Shown here: piece after piece, positions 1 through 5,479 of the stretch
How the letters are laid out: each line of letters begins with the position of its first letter
How positions within the stretch are numbered: the first letter of the stretch is position 1
Origin: an uncultured Eubacteriales bacterium
GTDB taxonomy: Bacteria; Bacillota; Clostridia; Oscillospirales; Butyricicoccaceae
Assembly (NCBI GenBank): GCA_934636325.1
Contig: CAKUAK010000036.1
Coordinates: forward strand, 1-6,075
DNA length: 6,075 nucleotides
Direction of reading: 5' to 3'
Made by a program: the position numbers and the translations under genes
Notes under the pieces: model-generated
Told to the model about the DNA's origin: nothing
Databases searched by the model: none
What the model saw: the letters and a program-made list of their open reading frames with translations, nothing else

Positions 1-164
1 CTGAGGATCAGGTAAATGGTCACCGCGCAGAGCAGCGCGCCGATGATGCTCATTACGCCGTATATCTTTCTCGATTCGGCGTCGTTTTTTTCCTTGATGA
101 AATAAAAGAGTCCCGATGCGGATATGAGCGCGCCGATAACGGCGCCGATGATCTTTACAGCCAT
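1..164 (-). CDS. small two-helix membrane protein (partial, runs off left edge)
   Basis: Read on the minus strand from an ATG at 164, 54 codons are present before the window ends. The start is well supported: GGAGGAAAA lies just upstream, and the ATG overlaps the TAA stop of the P-type ATPase by one base (TAATG), so the two are probably translationally coupled. The peptide starts MAVKIIGAVIGAL. It has a hydrophobic helix at about residues 4-22, a charged loop rich in Lys, Glu, Asp and Arg at about 24-33, and a second hydrophobic helix at about 36-54. I do not recognise the family. Its position as last gene of a copper-regulated operon suggests an accessory membrane protein of metal export, but that is inference. 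No metal-ligand motif is visible, and the C-terminus is not in the window. Confidence 0.75.
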   Translation of the reverse strand, partial: MAVKIIGAVIGALISASGLFYFIKEKNDAESRKIYGVMSIIGALLCAVTIYLIL

Positions 165-1294
165 TATTTTTTCCTCCATTTGAGCAGAAATGCCGAATTG
201 GTTATTACGAGAACAGAACCGGTGTTATGCACGAGTGCGCCTATGACAGGATCGAGCTTGCCGGTTATTGCCAGGGCAATGGCGATAAAATTGAGGGTTA
301 TCGAGAATGTCATGTTGAGCTTTATGGTCGTCATCATGCGCTTTGACAGGGCGATAAGATGGGGAAGCTCGCAGACCTCGTCGTCGACAAGGGCGATATC
401 TGCGGCGTCGACGGCGATGTCGCTTCCGATGGCCGCCATAATGGCCGTCGGGGTGGCCAGAACAAGGGCGCAGGGGCAGAAAACGACAAGGATGGTGACG
501 GCTCGGATGATCTGTCCGGTGACGAACCATGTCAGCGCGGCGGCCGTAAGGGCGATAACGACGATCCATGTGGCCCAGTGATCGGCAAGTCCGACGATCT
601 TGGCCTTTCCGGCGTCGGTCGACTGGACAAGGCGTATCATTCGCTGGATAGAGCTGTCCTCGCCGACCTTTGACGCCCTCATTTCAAACACGCCGAACTG
701 GTTGACCGTGCCCGATGAGACCTCGTCTCCTTCGGCCTTATCGACAGGCAGCGATTCGCCGGTCATGACGGCCTGGTTTACCGATGTTTTACCGGAGATT
801 ATAACGCCGTCGACCGGGATGGTCTCGCCGGGAAGGACACGCAGGATATCGCCGACAAGGACCTCTTCGGCCGGGACGATGCGCTCGGAACCGCCGCCGA
901 TGACGCGGGCCGTCTGCGGCGTAAGATGGACCAGCTTCTCTATGCCCGCACGGGCCTTGGCGACCGAGAGGTCCTCAAGCAGAGCGCCGAGCTGCATGAT
1001 AAAGGCGACTTCTCCGGCGGCAAAGTCCTCGACGATGCACACCGAGGCTATAAGGGCCAGCGAGACAAGTACGTCGGCCTTGATATCGAAGGCTGTGACA
1101 AGGCCGATGAAGGCCTCGGCAACGATCGGTATGCCGCAGAGTATGATGGCGATCCAGGCGGCGTCAAAGGGCAGAGGGATGAGATCGAATATGCTTACGA
1201 TAAGGGCGAGGCCGGATATAACGAGAAAGGCAATATCCTTTTTTGTTCCGCCCAGCTCCATAAGCTCTTCGAGCTTGTCGGTAATGCGGGTCAT
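164..1294 (-). CDS. heavy-metal P1B-type ATPase, catalytic core deleted in frame
   Basis: A 376-residue protein of the P1B metal-transporting ATPase family, whose members use ATP to pump metal ions across the cytoplasmic membrane. Visible parts: N-terminal membrane helices (about 20-100), actuator domain with the TGES loop at 178-181, and the ion-binding CPC motif at 273-275 in the helix before ATPTA. After Ile289-Gly290 the sequence jumps straight to SDIAVDAADIALVDD, which in relatives lies just after the GDGxNDAPAL hinge. The phosphorylated Asp (DKTGT), the nucleotide-binding domain and the hinge are therefore all missing, about 250 residues compared with the usual 600-plus. The reading frame stays open to the end (TM7-TM8, HNTGS near 356-360). 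It cannot form the phosphoenzyme, so it is very likely inactive unless the gap is an assembly error. CsoR-type operators upstream point to copper, while CPC plus HN in TM8 is not a textbook Cu or Zn signature. The best SD, AAGGA at 1307-1311, is a rather long 12 bases from the ATG. Confidence 0.88.
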   Translation of the reverse strand: MTRITDKLEELMELGGTKKDIAFLVISGLALIVSIFDLIPLPFDAAWIAIILCGIPIVAEAFIGLVTAFDIKADVLVSLALIASVCIVEDFAAGEVAFIMQLGALLEDLSVAKARAGIEKLVHLTPQTARVIGGGSERIVPAEEVLVGDILRVLPGETIPVDGVIISGKTSVNQAVMTGESLPVDKAEGDEVSSGTVNQFGVFEMRASKVGEDSSIQRMIRLVQSTDAGKAKIVGLADHWATWIVVIALTAAALTWFVTGQIIRAVTILVVFCPCALVLATPTAIMAAIGSDIAVDAADIALVDDEVCELPHLIALSKRMMTTIKLNMTFSITLNFIAIALAITGKLDPVIGALVHNTGSVLVITNSAFLLKWRKK

Positions 1295-1311
1295 AATACT
1301 GTCAGATCCTT

Positions 1312-1333
1312 CCTATACCTATAGGGGTATAGG
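1312..1333. promoter_or_regulatory. CsoR-type operator at the ATPase start point
   Basis: Inverted repeat with 8-base arms CCTATACC and GGTATAGG separated by 6 bases (TATAGG). It lies just downstream of the ATPase -10 box, over the predicted transcription start. Its core TACCTATAGGGGTA differs in one base from the core of the csoR operator at 1729-1744 (TACCTTTAGGGGTA). Pseudo-palindromic TACC/GGGGTA sites are the known pattern for CsoR-family operators. Confidence 0.75.
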
Positions 1334-1336
1334 TTG

Positions 1337-1365
1337 ATTATACCCATATGGGTATATAAAGTCAA
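1337..1365 (-). promoter_or_regulatory. sigma-A promoter of the metal ATPase operon
   Basis: On the minus strand, TTGACT (1360-1365) and a perfect TATAAT (1337-1342) are separated by exactly 17 bases. Start is expected near 1330, leaving a leader of about 36 bases. The spacer is filled by a palindromic operator, and a second operator covers the start point, so the promoter should be tightly repressed without inducer. It follows the csoR terminator, so the ATPase can be transcribed independently of csoR. Confidence 0.85.
1339..1356. promoter_or_regulatory. perfect 18-base palindromic operator inside the promoter spacer
   Basis: TATACCCATATGGGTATA is a perfect palindrome lying between the -35 and -10 boxes and overlapping part of the -10. 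It carries the same TACC-N6-GGTA framework as the other two sites nearby, so it is most simply a CsoR operator. A different repressor cannot be excluded from sequence. Confidence 0.75.
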
Positions 1366-1402
1366 CTGGGGGGAGTTCAAAATACTTACATACGGAAAAT
1401 AT

Positions 1403-1428
1403 AAAAGGCCTGACCGAAGTCAGGCTTT
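1403..1428 (-). terminator. intrinsic terminator after csoR
   Basis: Stem GCCTGAC/GTCAGGC (1408-1414 and 1419-1425) with a four-base loop that reads TTCG on the minus strand. On that strand it is followed by CTTTTATATTTT. It lies just after the csoR stop and ahead of the ATPase promoter, separating the two transcripts. An AAAG stretch on the other flank could give weak termination of plus-strand transcription. Confidence 0.8.
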
Positions 1429-1438
1429 AGATCTTGAT

Positions 1439-1714
1439 CTACTGCATATTGGCAAAGCGCTCGACAGCCTTCGTGAAGCTGTCTATGGTCTTGTCGGGGT
1501 CGCCGTGCTCAAGGCCGTCGCGGACACAGTGGCGTATGTGGCCTTCGAGGACTATCTTTCCGCAGCCGTTGAGGGCCGACTTTGCCGCGTTTATCTGCGC
1601 AAGTATGTCCTCGCAGGGGATATCCTCGTCTATCATCCTGTCTATGGCCTGAACCTGACCGATTATTTTTTTCAGGCGTCGGTGCAGGTTGTCGGAATCC
1701 ATGCATTGTCTCAT
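1439..1714 (-). CDS. csoR: CsoR-family copper-sensing transcriptional repressor
   Basis: A 91-residue, all-helical protein of the CsoR/RcnR family (formerly DUF156), which binds operators as a tetramer and leaves DNA when it binds its metal. The Cu(I) fingerprint Cys-His-Cys is complete: Cys34 (in DIPCEDIL), His59 and Cys63 (in GHIRHC). Nickel/cobalt RcnR and formaldehyde FrmR members differ at the third ligand, and sulfide-sensing CstR lacks the His. The family pattern RLKKIIGQVQAIDRMI is present at 13-28. Length is normal. The start at 1714 is fixed by GGAGG at 1724-1728, 9 bases upstream; the inner Met5 has no comparable site. It has its own promoter and an operator at its start point, so it should repress itself, and it sits directly upstream of the ATPase it probably controls. 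No sign of damage. Confidence 0.93.
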   Translation of the reverse strand: MRQCMDSDNLHRRLKKIIGQVQAIDRMIDEDIPCEDILAQINAAKSALNGCGKIVLEGHIRHCVRDGLEHGDPDKTIDSFTKAVERFANMQ

Positions 1715-1728
1715 AGGTATTTACCTCC

Positions 1729-1744
1729 GTACCTTTAGGGGTAC
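1729..1744. promoter_or_regulatory. CsoR operator at the csoR start point
   Basis: Inverted repeat GTACC-TTTAGG-GGTAC over the predicted csoR transcription start. It shares the TACC-N6-GGTA framework with the two sites in front of the ATPase, and its 14-base core matches the 1312-1333 site except for one base. Its placement implies autorepression. Confidence 0.75.
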
Positions 1745-1748
1745 ATGT

Positions 1749-1778
1749 ATAATACCCCTCTGCGCGGCCCTTTGTCAA
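1749..1778 (-). promoter_or_regulatory. csoR: csoR promoter
   Basis: Minus-strand TTGACA (1773-1778) and TATTAT (1749-1754) separated by 18 bases. Start is expected near 1742, inside the operator, giving a leader of about 28 bases that contains the GGAGG ribosome binding site. Confidence 0.8.
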
Positions 1779-1795
1779 TATATGGGGCGGTCATC

Positions 1796-1829
1796 AAAAA
1801 TAAAACTGCCCGATCCTTGTGCATCGGGC
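1796..1829 (-). terminator. intrinsic terminator after the regulator stub
   Basis: Stem GCCCGAT/ATCGGGC (1808-1814 and 1823-1829) with an 8-base loop. On the minus strand it is followed by AGTTTTATTTTT. It lies about 20 bases after the stop of the regulator fragment and prevents read-through into the csoR promoter region. Confidence 0.8.
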
Positions 1830-1849
1830 GGCCTTGGGATCATATATGC

Positions 1850-2045
1850 TCAGTCTTTTTTGTATTGGCTCAGATAGCGATAGACGGTCGGCTCTGATAT
1901 GCCGAGGGCGGCGGCCGTTTTTGCGACAGAGCCCTTCAGAAGAAACAGACCCTCGTCGTTAAGGCGGCCGATGATCTGCGATTTTTCATCGGAGGTCAGC
2001 CGTTCGACCGGCCCGACGCTGTCTATCGTGCGGGCAAGGATGCCG
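1850..2045 (-). pseudogene. C-terminal stub of a DauR/YheO-like HTH regulator
   Basis: About 65 codons are open on the minus strand to a TGA at 1850-1852, with no credible start. The visible part is the DNA-binding HTH_22-type domain that ends YheO/DauR regulators: ARTIDSVGPVERLTSDEK, a helical stretch, DEGLFLLKGSV, then the recognition-helix segment AAALGISEPTVYRYL and a lysine-rich tail. Full members carry an N-terminal YheO-type PAS domain, and the whole protein is normally about 210-230 residues, so roughly 150 residues are missing. The homology stops at about 2030-2045, exactly where a plus-strand membrane protein also loses its N-terminus. In relatives such regulators often control amino-acid or peptide catabolism, which fits the genes to the right. 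As present it has no promoter or sensor domain and should not be functional. The minus-strand frame continues open beyond 2045, but that stretch codes better on the plus strand. Confidence 0.8.
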
Positions 2046-2612
2046 CTCCGGTTTCGTCCTATGTCAATGTTATTGTCGCCGTTGCCTCGATCGGCTTCGG
2101 CATGTGGCTGACCGAGCCTCTGGCCTACTGGCCCGTCCTCGGCAGCGCCGGCACATACATTGGTTATCTTTCGGGCAACGTCGGTGCCATGCGTTTTCCT
2201 GTCGCCCTTAACCTCCAGTCGGTCCTGAAGGCCGACATCAACACGATGCGCGGCCAGATCGTCACCATCGTCGGCATCGTTTCCTCGGTCGTCGTCAACC
2301 TTGGCCTGCTGCTCATCTTCGTCCTCGGCGGCGAGTGGGTCCTCGGCATCCTGCCTCAGGTCGTCATCGCCTCCTTCGCATTCGTTATGACCGGCCTGTT
2401 CGGCTCGATGACAGCCATGCGCTTCACCGGCGAAGGCGGCCTTGTAAAGAACATTAAGACCAACGCCCCCCTACTTTATCACAGCTATCGTCGTAAAGCT
2501 CATTTCGACAAAGATCTCCGCTCTTTCCACATGGGGCATTGCCCTTTCGGTCGGCGCCTGCATCCTGCTGGCTTACGGCATCTACAAGAACGACTGCAAG
2601 AAGGAACAGTAA
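2030..2612 (+). pseudogene. polytopic membrane protein, probable transporter; 5'-truncated and frameshifted
   Basis: Plus-strand membrane protein readable from about 2030 (AGKDAAPVSSYVNVIVAV) with no in-frame start before an internal ATG at 2102, which lies in the middle of a hydrophobic helix. About five membrane segments are visible. A conserved-looking loop reads YIGYLSGNVGAMRFPVALN, followed by SVLKADINTMRGQIVTIVG. At 2466-2471 a run of six C shifts the frame. Taking it as five C gives NAPYFITAIVVKLIS and a last helix (IALSVGACILLAYGIY), then NDCKKEQ and a TAA at 2610-2612, a natural end just before the next gene. Read uncorrected, the frame turns into basic, non-membrane sequence. Both lesions would inactivate it. 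I do not firmly recognise the family; a DUF5058-type membrane protein is one possibility. Its place directly before a dipeptidase suggests uptake of a peptide or amino-acid derivative (inference). Confidence 0.75.
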
Positions 2613-2629
2613 ACAGCTTCTCATACCTC

Positions 2630-2667
2630 GGCTGTGCTGCGCGGTCCACCATCCGCGCGGCACAGCC
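2630..2667. other. long intergenic hairpin between transporter and dipeptidase
   Basis: Arms of 15 bases (2630-2644 and 2653-2667) pair fully apart from one G-T wobble, around an 8-base loop. The following CATTTAAAA is not a proper U-tract on the plus strand, so this is at best a weak terminator. It may be an mRNA processing or stability element that sets the relative expression of the two genes. Confidence 0.6.
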
Positions 2668-2698
2668 CATTTAAAATAACAGGAAAGGAATTAAGATC

Positions 2699-3656
2699 AT
2701 GAAGTTTATTGATATGCACTGCGATTCTCTTATGATGCTTCTCTTCCACGATAAAGAGAACGCCGATCTGTATGATTCCAAGGTCACTTCGGTCGACTTC
2801 AAGCGTATGAAGGAAGGCGACCAGCTGGCCCAGCTCTTTGCCGTTTTCCTTCCTCCCCACGAGGCATATAAGATGTTCGGCGCAGAGGACATGCCTGATG
2901 AAGAGTATATCGCCACGCTGAGAAAATACCTCCTTGACAACGTCGCCAAGCACAAGGATATCATCAAGATGGCGTATAACGCCGACGATATCGAGCGCAA
3001 TCTTTCTCAGGGCCTTATCTCGGCCGTCCTTACAATGGAGGACGGCAGGGCTGTCGACGGCAAGCTCGAGAATGTCAAGAGGTTCTATGACATGGAACAT
3101 GCATAACTGCTTCGGCGCGCCTAACTCCAAGGATCCCGCCATCATGAAGGAGGGTCTGACACCCTTCGGCAAGGAAGTCGTTGCGTATATGCAGGAGCTC
3201 GGCATGCTGGTCGATGTTTCCCACCTCTCCGAGGGCGGATTCTATGATGTTGCCGATATCTGCAAGAAACCCTTTGTCGCAACACATTCCAACAGCATCA
3301 CCCTTTCGCCCCATCAGCGCAGCCTGACCGACGACCAGATCCGCGTTCTCGGCAAGGCCGGCGGCGCCACGGGCATCAATTTCGGACCTGAGTTCCTCAA
3401 TGCCGATGTCGAATGCAAGGACAGCACAGCCGCCCTTATGGCTAAACACGCCCGACATATCGCCGACATCGGCGGCGTCGACTGCGTCGGCCTGGGCAGC
3501 GACTTCGACGGCATCGTGGGCAACCTCGAGATCGGCGATTGCTCGAAGGTACAGCTCCTTGCCGACAGCCTCAAGGCCGAAGGCTTCAACATGGACGAGA
3601 TCGAGAAGATCTTCCATAAGAACGTCCTCCGTGCCATAAAGGAGAGCATGAAATAG
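2699..3656 (+). pseudogene. M19 membrane dipeptidase (renal dipeptidase family), frameshifted by a small deletion
   Basis: Metallo-dipeptidase of family M19, which hydrolyses dipeptides, in some members including Cys-Gly and D-amino-acid dipeptides, with two zinc ions. The ATG at 2699 follows AGGAAAGGA with 9-base spacing. Frame 1 carries the HxD zinc pair (His7, Asp9 in DMHCDSL) and the bridging Glu114 (TMEDGRAV), then ends at a TAA at 3104. The rest continues in another frame: CFGAPNSKDP, DVSHLSE (zinc His codon at 3222-3224), ATHSNS (His at 3285-3287), HQRSLTD, GLGSDFDG at about 3495-3512, ending at 3656. At the break, FYDM should continue GVR..L.LTWN as in relatives. Instead GACATGG at 3089-3095 joins the two halves. 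A loss of about 26 bases fits both the family spacing and the frame, and restoring it gives 984 bases (327 residues), the normal length. All zinc ligands survive, so the gene was recently functional or the gap is artefactual. It is followed by the C-S lyase gene. Confidence 0.88.
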
Positions 3657-3669
3657 CTCTTTTAAAAGT

Positions 3670-3687
3670 TGTCGCCAAAAGGCGGCA
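3670..3687. other. small hairpin after the dipeptidase
   Basis: Stem TGTCGCC/GGCGGCA (one G-T wobble) with an AAAA loop. No U-tract follows, so it is unlikely to be an efficient terminator, and read-through into the C-S lyase gene remains likely. Confidence 0.4.
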
Positions 3688-3691
3688 TATG

Positions 3692-3700
3692 TGGTAAAAT
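3692..3700 (+). promoter_or_regulatory. possible extended -10 promoter for the C-S lyase gene
   Basis: TGGTAAAAT fits an extended -10 element (TGn plus TAAAAT). The nearest -35-like hexamer, TTGTCG at 3669-3674, is 20 bases away and inside a hairpin, so it adds little. If used, it would let the intact C-S lyase be expressed independently of the broken upstream genes. Confidence 0.4.
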
Positions 3701-3734
3701 AGTTATAAAATAAAATCGAAAGGAACGATTTTTT

Positions 3735-4931
3735 ATGAAGTACGATTTTGATTCTATCATCGATCGCGCTCATGCCCCTTACAGCTACAGCGCAAAGTGG
3801 ATGGACGAGGGCGTTATGGCCGAGATGATGAGGAAGATGGTCGGTCTTGACTCTCTGCCTGATGACCGCCTCTGCTTCCAGACGGCTGATATGGACTTCA
3901 AGTGCGCTCCCGAGCTGGTCGAGGCCATGAAAAAGACGGCCGAGCACGGCATCTTCGGCTATTCCATAATCCCCGATGCTTACTATGCCGCCGTTTGCAG
4001 ATGGTTCCACGATCGTTTTGATTGGGACTTCAGCCCCAAGAGCATCATCTCGACGACAGACGGCACACATAACCTAATCGCCCGCTGCATCGATTGCTTC
4101 ACACAGCCCGGCGAAGGCGTCATAGTTCTTCTGCCTTCCTATAACTATCACTCCGATATCAAGCCCAAGGGCCGCGTTCAGGTCGGCGTGCAGCTCCATA
4201 ACGATCACGGTTATTACACAGTTGATTATGATGCACTGGAGAAGGCCTGCGCCAACCCCAAGAACAACATGATCATCCTGATCCAGCCCCACAACCCCAC
4301 CGGCCGCGTATTCACCGAAGAAGAGATCCTTAAGATCGGCGAGATCTGCCGCAGGAACGGCGTCATCATCGTTTCCGACGAGGTACATATCGACATCGCC
4401 CGTAAGGGCCAGAAGGTCCTGCCTGTCATGAAGGTCCTCGGACCTCAGGGTGTCATCAGCGCCACAGCCGTCAACAAGACCTTCAATGTTGCCGGCCTCG
4501 GCATGTCCAACCTCATCATCGAAGATCCCTATCTGATGGCAAGATTCAAGAAGGGCTTCCCTATGTCCAACCCCTTTGGCGTCAGCGCCGTCATCGCCGC
4601 CTATACAAAGTGCGACGAGTGGGTCGACGAGCTCAACGAGTATCTTGATAAGCTGATCGACTATACAATGGACCGTTTTGCCAAGGATCTGCCCAAGGTC
4701 GAGGTCGTAAAGCCCGAGGGCACATATGTCCTGTGGCTCGATTTCTCCGGCTATGGCCTGAGCGACGAAGAGCTGGCAAAGAAGATCAACGCTACGCATC
4801 TTGTCCTCCAGGACGGCAAGTTCTTTGACGAGACACGCGCCGGCCAGTACAGGCGTATCTGCCTGACCTCGCCGATGTCTCAGGTAGTTGAGATGTGCGA
4901 CCGTCTGGCCGCCGCCTTCAAGGATTGCTAA
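3735..4931 (+). CDS. patB: PatB/MalY-type PLP-dependent C-S beta-lyase (cystathionine beta-lyase)
   Basis: A 398-residue fold-type I aminotransferase-like enzyme of the MalY/PatB group, which uses pyridoxal phosphate to cleave the C-S bond of cystathionine or other cysteine S-conjugates, giving a thiol, pyruvate and ammonia. Cytoplasmic, with no signal peptide. Seen: QTADMDF near 49-55, the PLP-contacting Asn187 in PHNPTGRVF, Asp215 in SDEVHIDI, the Schiff-base Lys248 in AVNKTFNVAGLGMSN, and the carboxylate-binding Arg in QYRRICLTSP (373-374). The usual APSKTFN is AVNKTFN here, and the LTSP ending also varies from the common N-L-A form, so the substrate may not be plain cystathionine. Length is normal. 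The start follows AAAGGA with about 10-base spacing. It lies 78 bases after the dipeptidase and ends at a strong terminator. It is the only undamaged gene of its cluster. A true aminotransferase is possible but less likely given the DEVHxD motif. Confidence 0.9.
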   Translation: MKYDFDSIIDRAHAPYSYSAKWMDEGVMAEMMRKMVGLDSLPDDRLCFQTADMDFKCAPELVEAMKKTAEHGIFGYSIIPDAYYAAVCRWFHDRFDWDFSPKSIISTTDGTHNLIARCIDCFTQPGEGVIVLLPSYNYHSDIKPKGRVQVGVQLHNDHGYYTVDYDALEKACANPKNNMIILIQPHNPTGRVFTEEEILKIGEICRRNGVIIVSDEVHIDIARKGQKVLPVMKVLGPQGVISATAVNKTFNVAGLGMSNLIIEDPYLMARFKKGFPMSNPFGVSAVIAAYTKCDEWVDELNEYLDKLIDYTMDRFAKDLPKVEVVKPEGTYVLWLDFSGYGLSDEELAKKINATHLVLQDGKFFDETRAGQYRRICLTSPMSQVVEMCDRLAAAFKDC

Positions 4932-4974
4932 ACACTTCCTCAATATACATAAAGATCCTTCGATGATATGGCAG

Positions 4975-5007
4975 AAAGCCCGGGGCGAAGATACGCCCCG
5001 GGCTTTT
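4975..5007. terminator. strong bidirectional intrinsic terminator between convergent genes
   Basis: A perfect 13-base stem AAAGCCCGGGGCG/CGCCCCGGGCTTT with a 6-base loop (AAGATA). On the plus strand it is followed by TTTT and a later T-rich stretch; on the minus strand by TTTCTG. It sits between the end of the C-S lyase gene and the end of the deaminase gene and can serve both, best for the plus strand. Confidence 0.92.
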
Positions 5008-5023
5008 GCTGTGTTTTCAAGCG

Positions 5024-5416
5024 CTATATCCACCATTCCGGCGTAAGCTCGCCCAGGGTGACGACCCTTCCGCCGTTATAGTCGAGCATGATCTCGATCT
5101 TTCCATAGTTTCCCGGCATGAGCTGTGTCATGAGCTCGCGGCATGCGCCGCAGGGAGGGATAGCCTCTCCGACGCGGTTTATTGCGATAACGCGCCTGAT
5201 GGTGTTTTCGCCGCATGTCAGCATATTGAATATGGCATTGCGTTCGGCGCAGATGCCAAGGGTGCATGCTGTGTCGACACATACCCCGGTGTATATTTTG
5301 CCCGAAACGGCTTCTATGGCGGCGGCAACACCGCCGGCCTCGATCCAATCGGAGACCTTGCGTGGATTCAAAACACCTTTGGCTTCCCGATATAATTTAT
5401 CCCAGATCTTATCCAT
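5024..5416 (-). CDS. cdd: cytidine deaminase
   Basis: A 130-residue zinc-dependent nucleoside deaminase, converting cytidine or deoxycytidine to uridine or deoxyuridine in pyrimidine salvage. Zinc and catalytic motifs are complete: CAERNAI (Cys56 ligand, Glu58 proton shuttle) and PPCGACRE (Cys89, Cys92). This Cys-Ala-Glu form is that of the small tetrameric enzymes such as that of Bacillus subtilis. The C-terminus has the VTLGELTPEWW ending. The start at 5416 (MDKIWDKLYREAKGVLNP) gives the normal length. The frame stays open to an ATG at 5497, but a consensus promoter lies inside that extension, so it would not be transcribed. The ribosome binding site is weak (GGGA at about 9 bases). The gene is monocistronic, convergent with the C-S lyase, and ends at the shared terminator. 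A broader role such as blasticidin-type or modified-cytidine deamination cannot be excluded. Confidence 0.88.
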   Translation of the reverse strand: MDKIWDKLYREAKGVLNPRKVSDWIEAGGVAAAIEAVSGKIYTGVCVDTACTLGICAERNAIFNMLTCGENTIRRVIAINRVGEAIPPCGACRELMTQLMPGNYGKIEIMLDYNGGRVVTLGELTPEWWI

Positions 5417-5450
5417 GATATCACGTCCCATTCTATTGCTTAATGTCCTG

Positions 5451-5479
5451 ATTATACCGTCAGCCGGTTCGGTAATCAA
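5451..5479 (-). promoter_or_regulatory. cdd: sigma-A promoter of the cytidine deaminase gene
   Basis: Minus-strand TTGATT (5474-5479) and perfect TATAAT (5451-5456) with a 17-base spacer. Start is expected near 5444, giving a leader of about 28 bases before the ATG at 5416. It excludes the upstream ATG at 5497 as the start. Confidence 0.8.

Noticed and set aside
600..1337. Long open frame on the plus strand opposite the ATPase gene
   Set aside because: It is the antisense of a well-recognised ATPase. The translation is low-complexity Ser/Thr/Arg sequence with no family features.
1334..1738. Plus-strand open frame of 134 codons opposite csoR
   Set aside because: It is antisense to csoR, crosses the operators and the csoR terminator, and has no recognisable protein features.
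2046..2111. Continuation of the regulator frame on the minus strand beyond the junction
   Set aside because: The frame is open (containing NNIDIGRNRSG), but it does not resemble the family, and the same bases code convincingly for a membrane helix on the plus strand.
2630..2667. The long hairpin as a rho-independent terminator
   Set aside because: No U-tract follows and a ribosome binding site for the dipeptidase comes right after, so read-through is expected. Kept only as a structural element.
2102..2674. Internal ATG at 2102 as the true start of the membrane protein, with the uncorrected stop at 2674
   Set aside because: The ATG is inside a hydrophobic helix without a ribosome binding site, in-frame membrane-like sequence continues upstream, and the tail after 2471 is out of frame.
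3075..4070. Minus-strand open frame of 331 codons across the dipeptidase and C-S lyase
   Set aside because: It is antisense to two genes with clear catalytic motifs. Its openness follows from the strong C/G third-base preference of the real genes.
4074..5036. Minus-strand open frame of 320 codons opposite the C-S lyase
   Set aside because: It is antisense to a complete enzyme, runs through the strong bidirectional terminator and overlaps the end of the deaminase gene.
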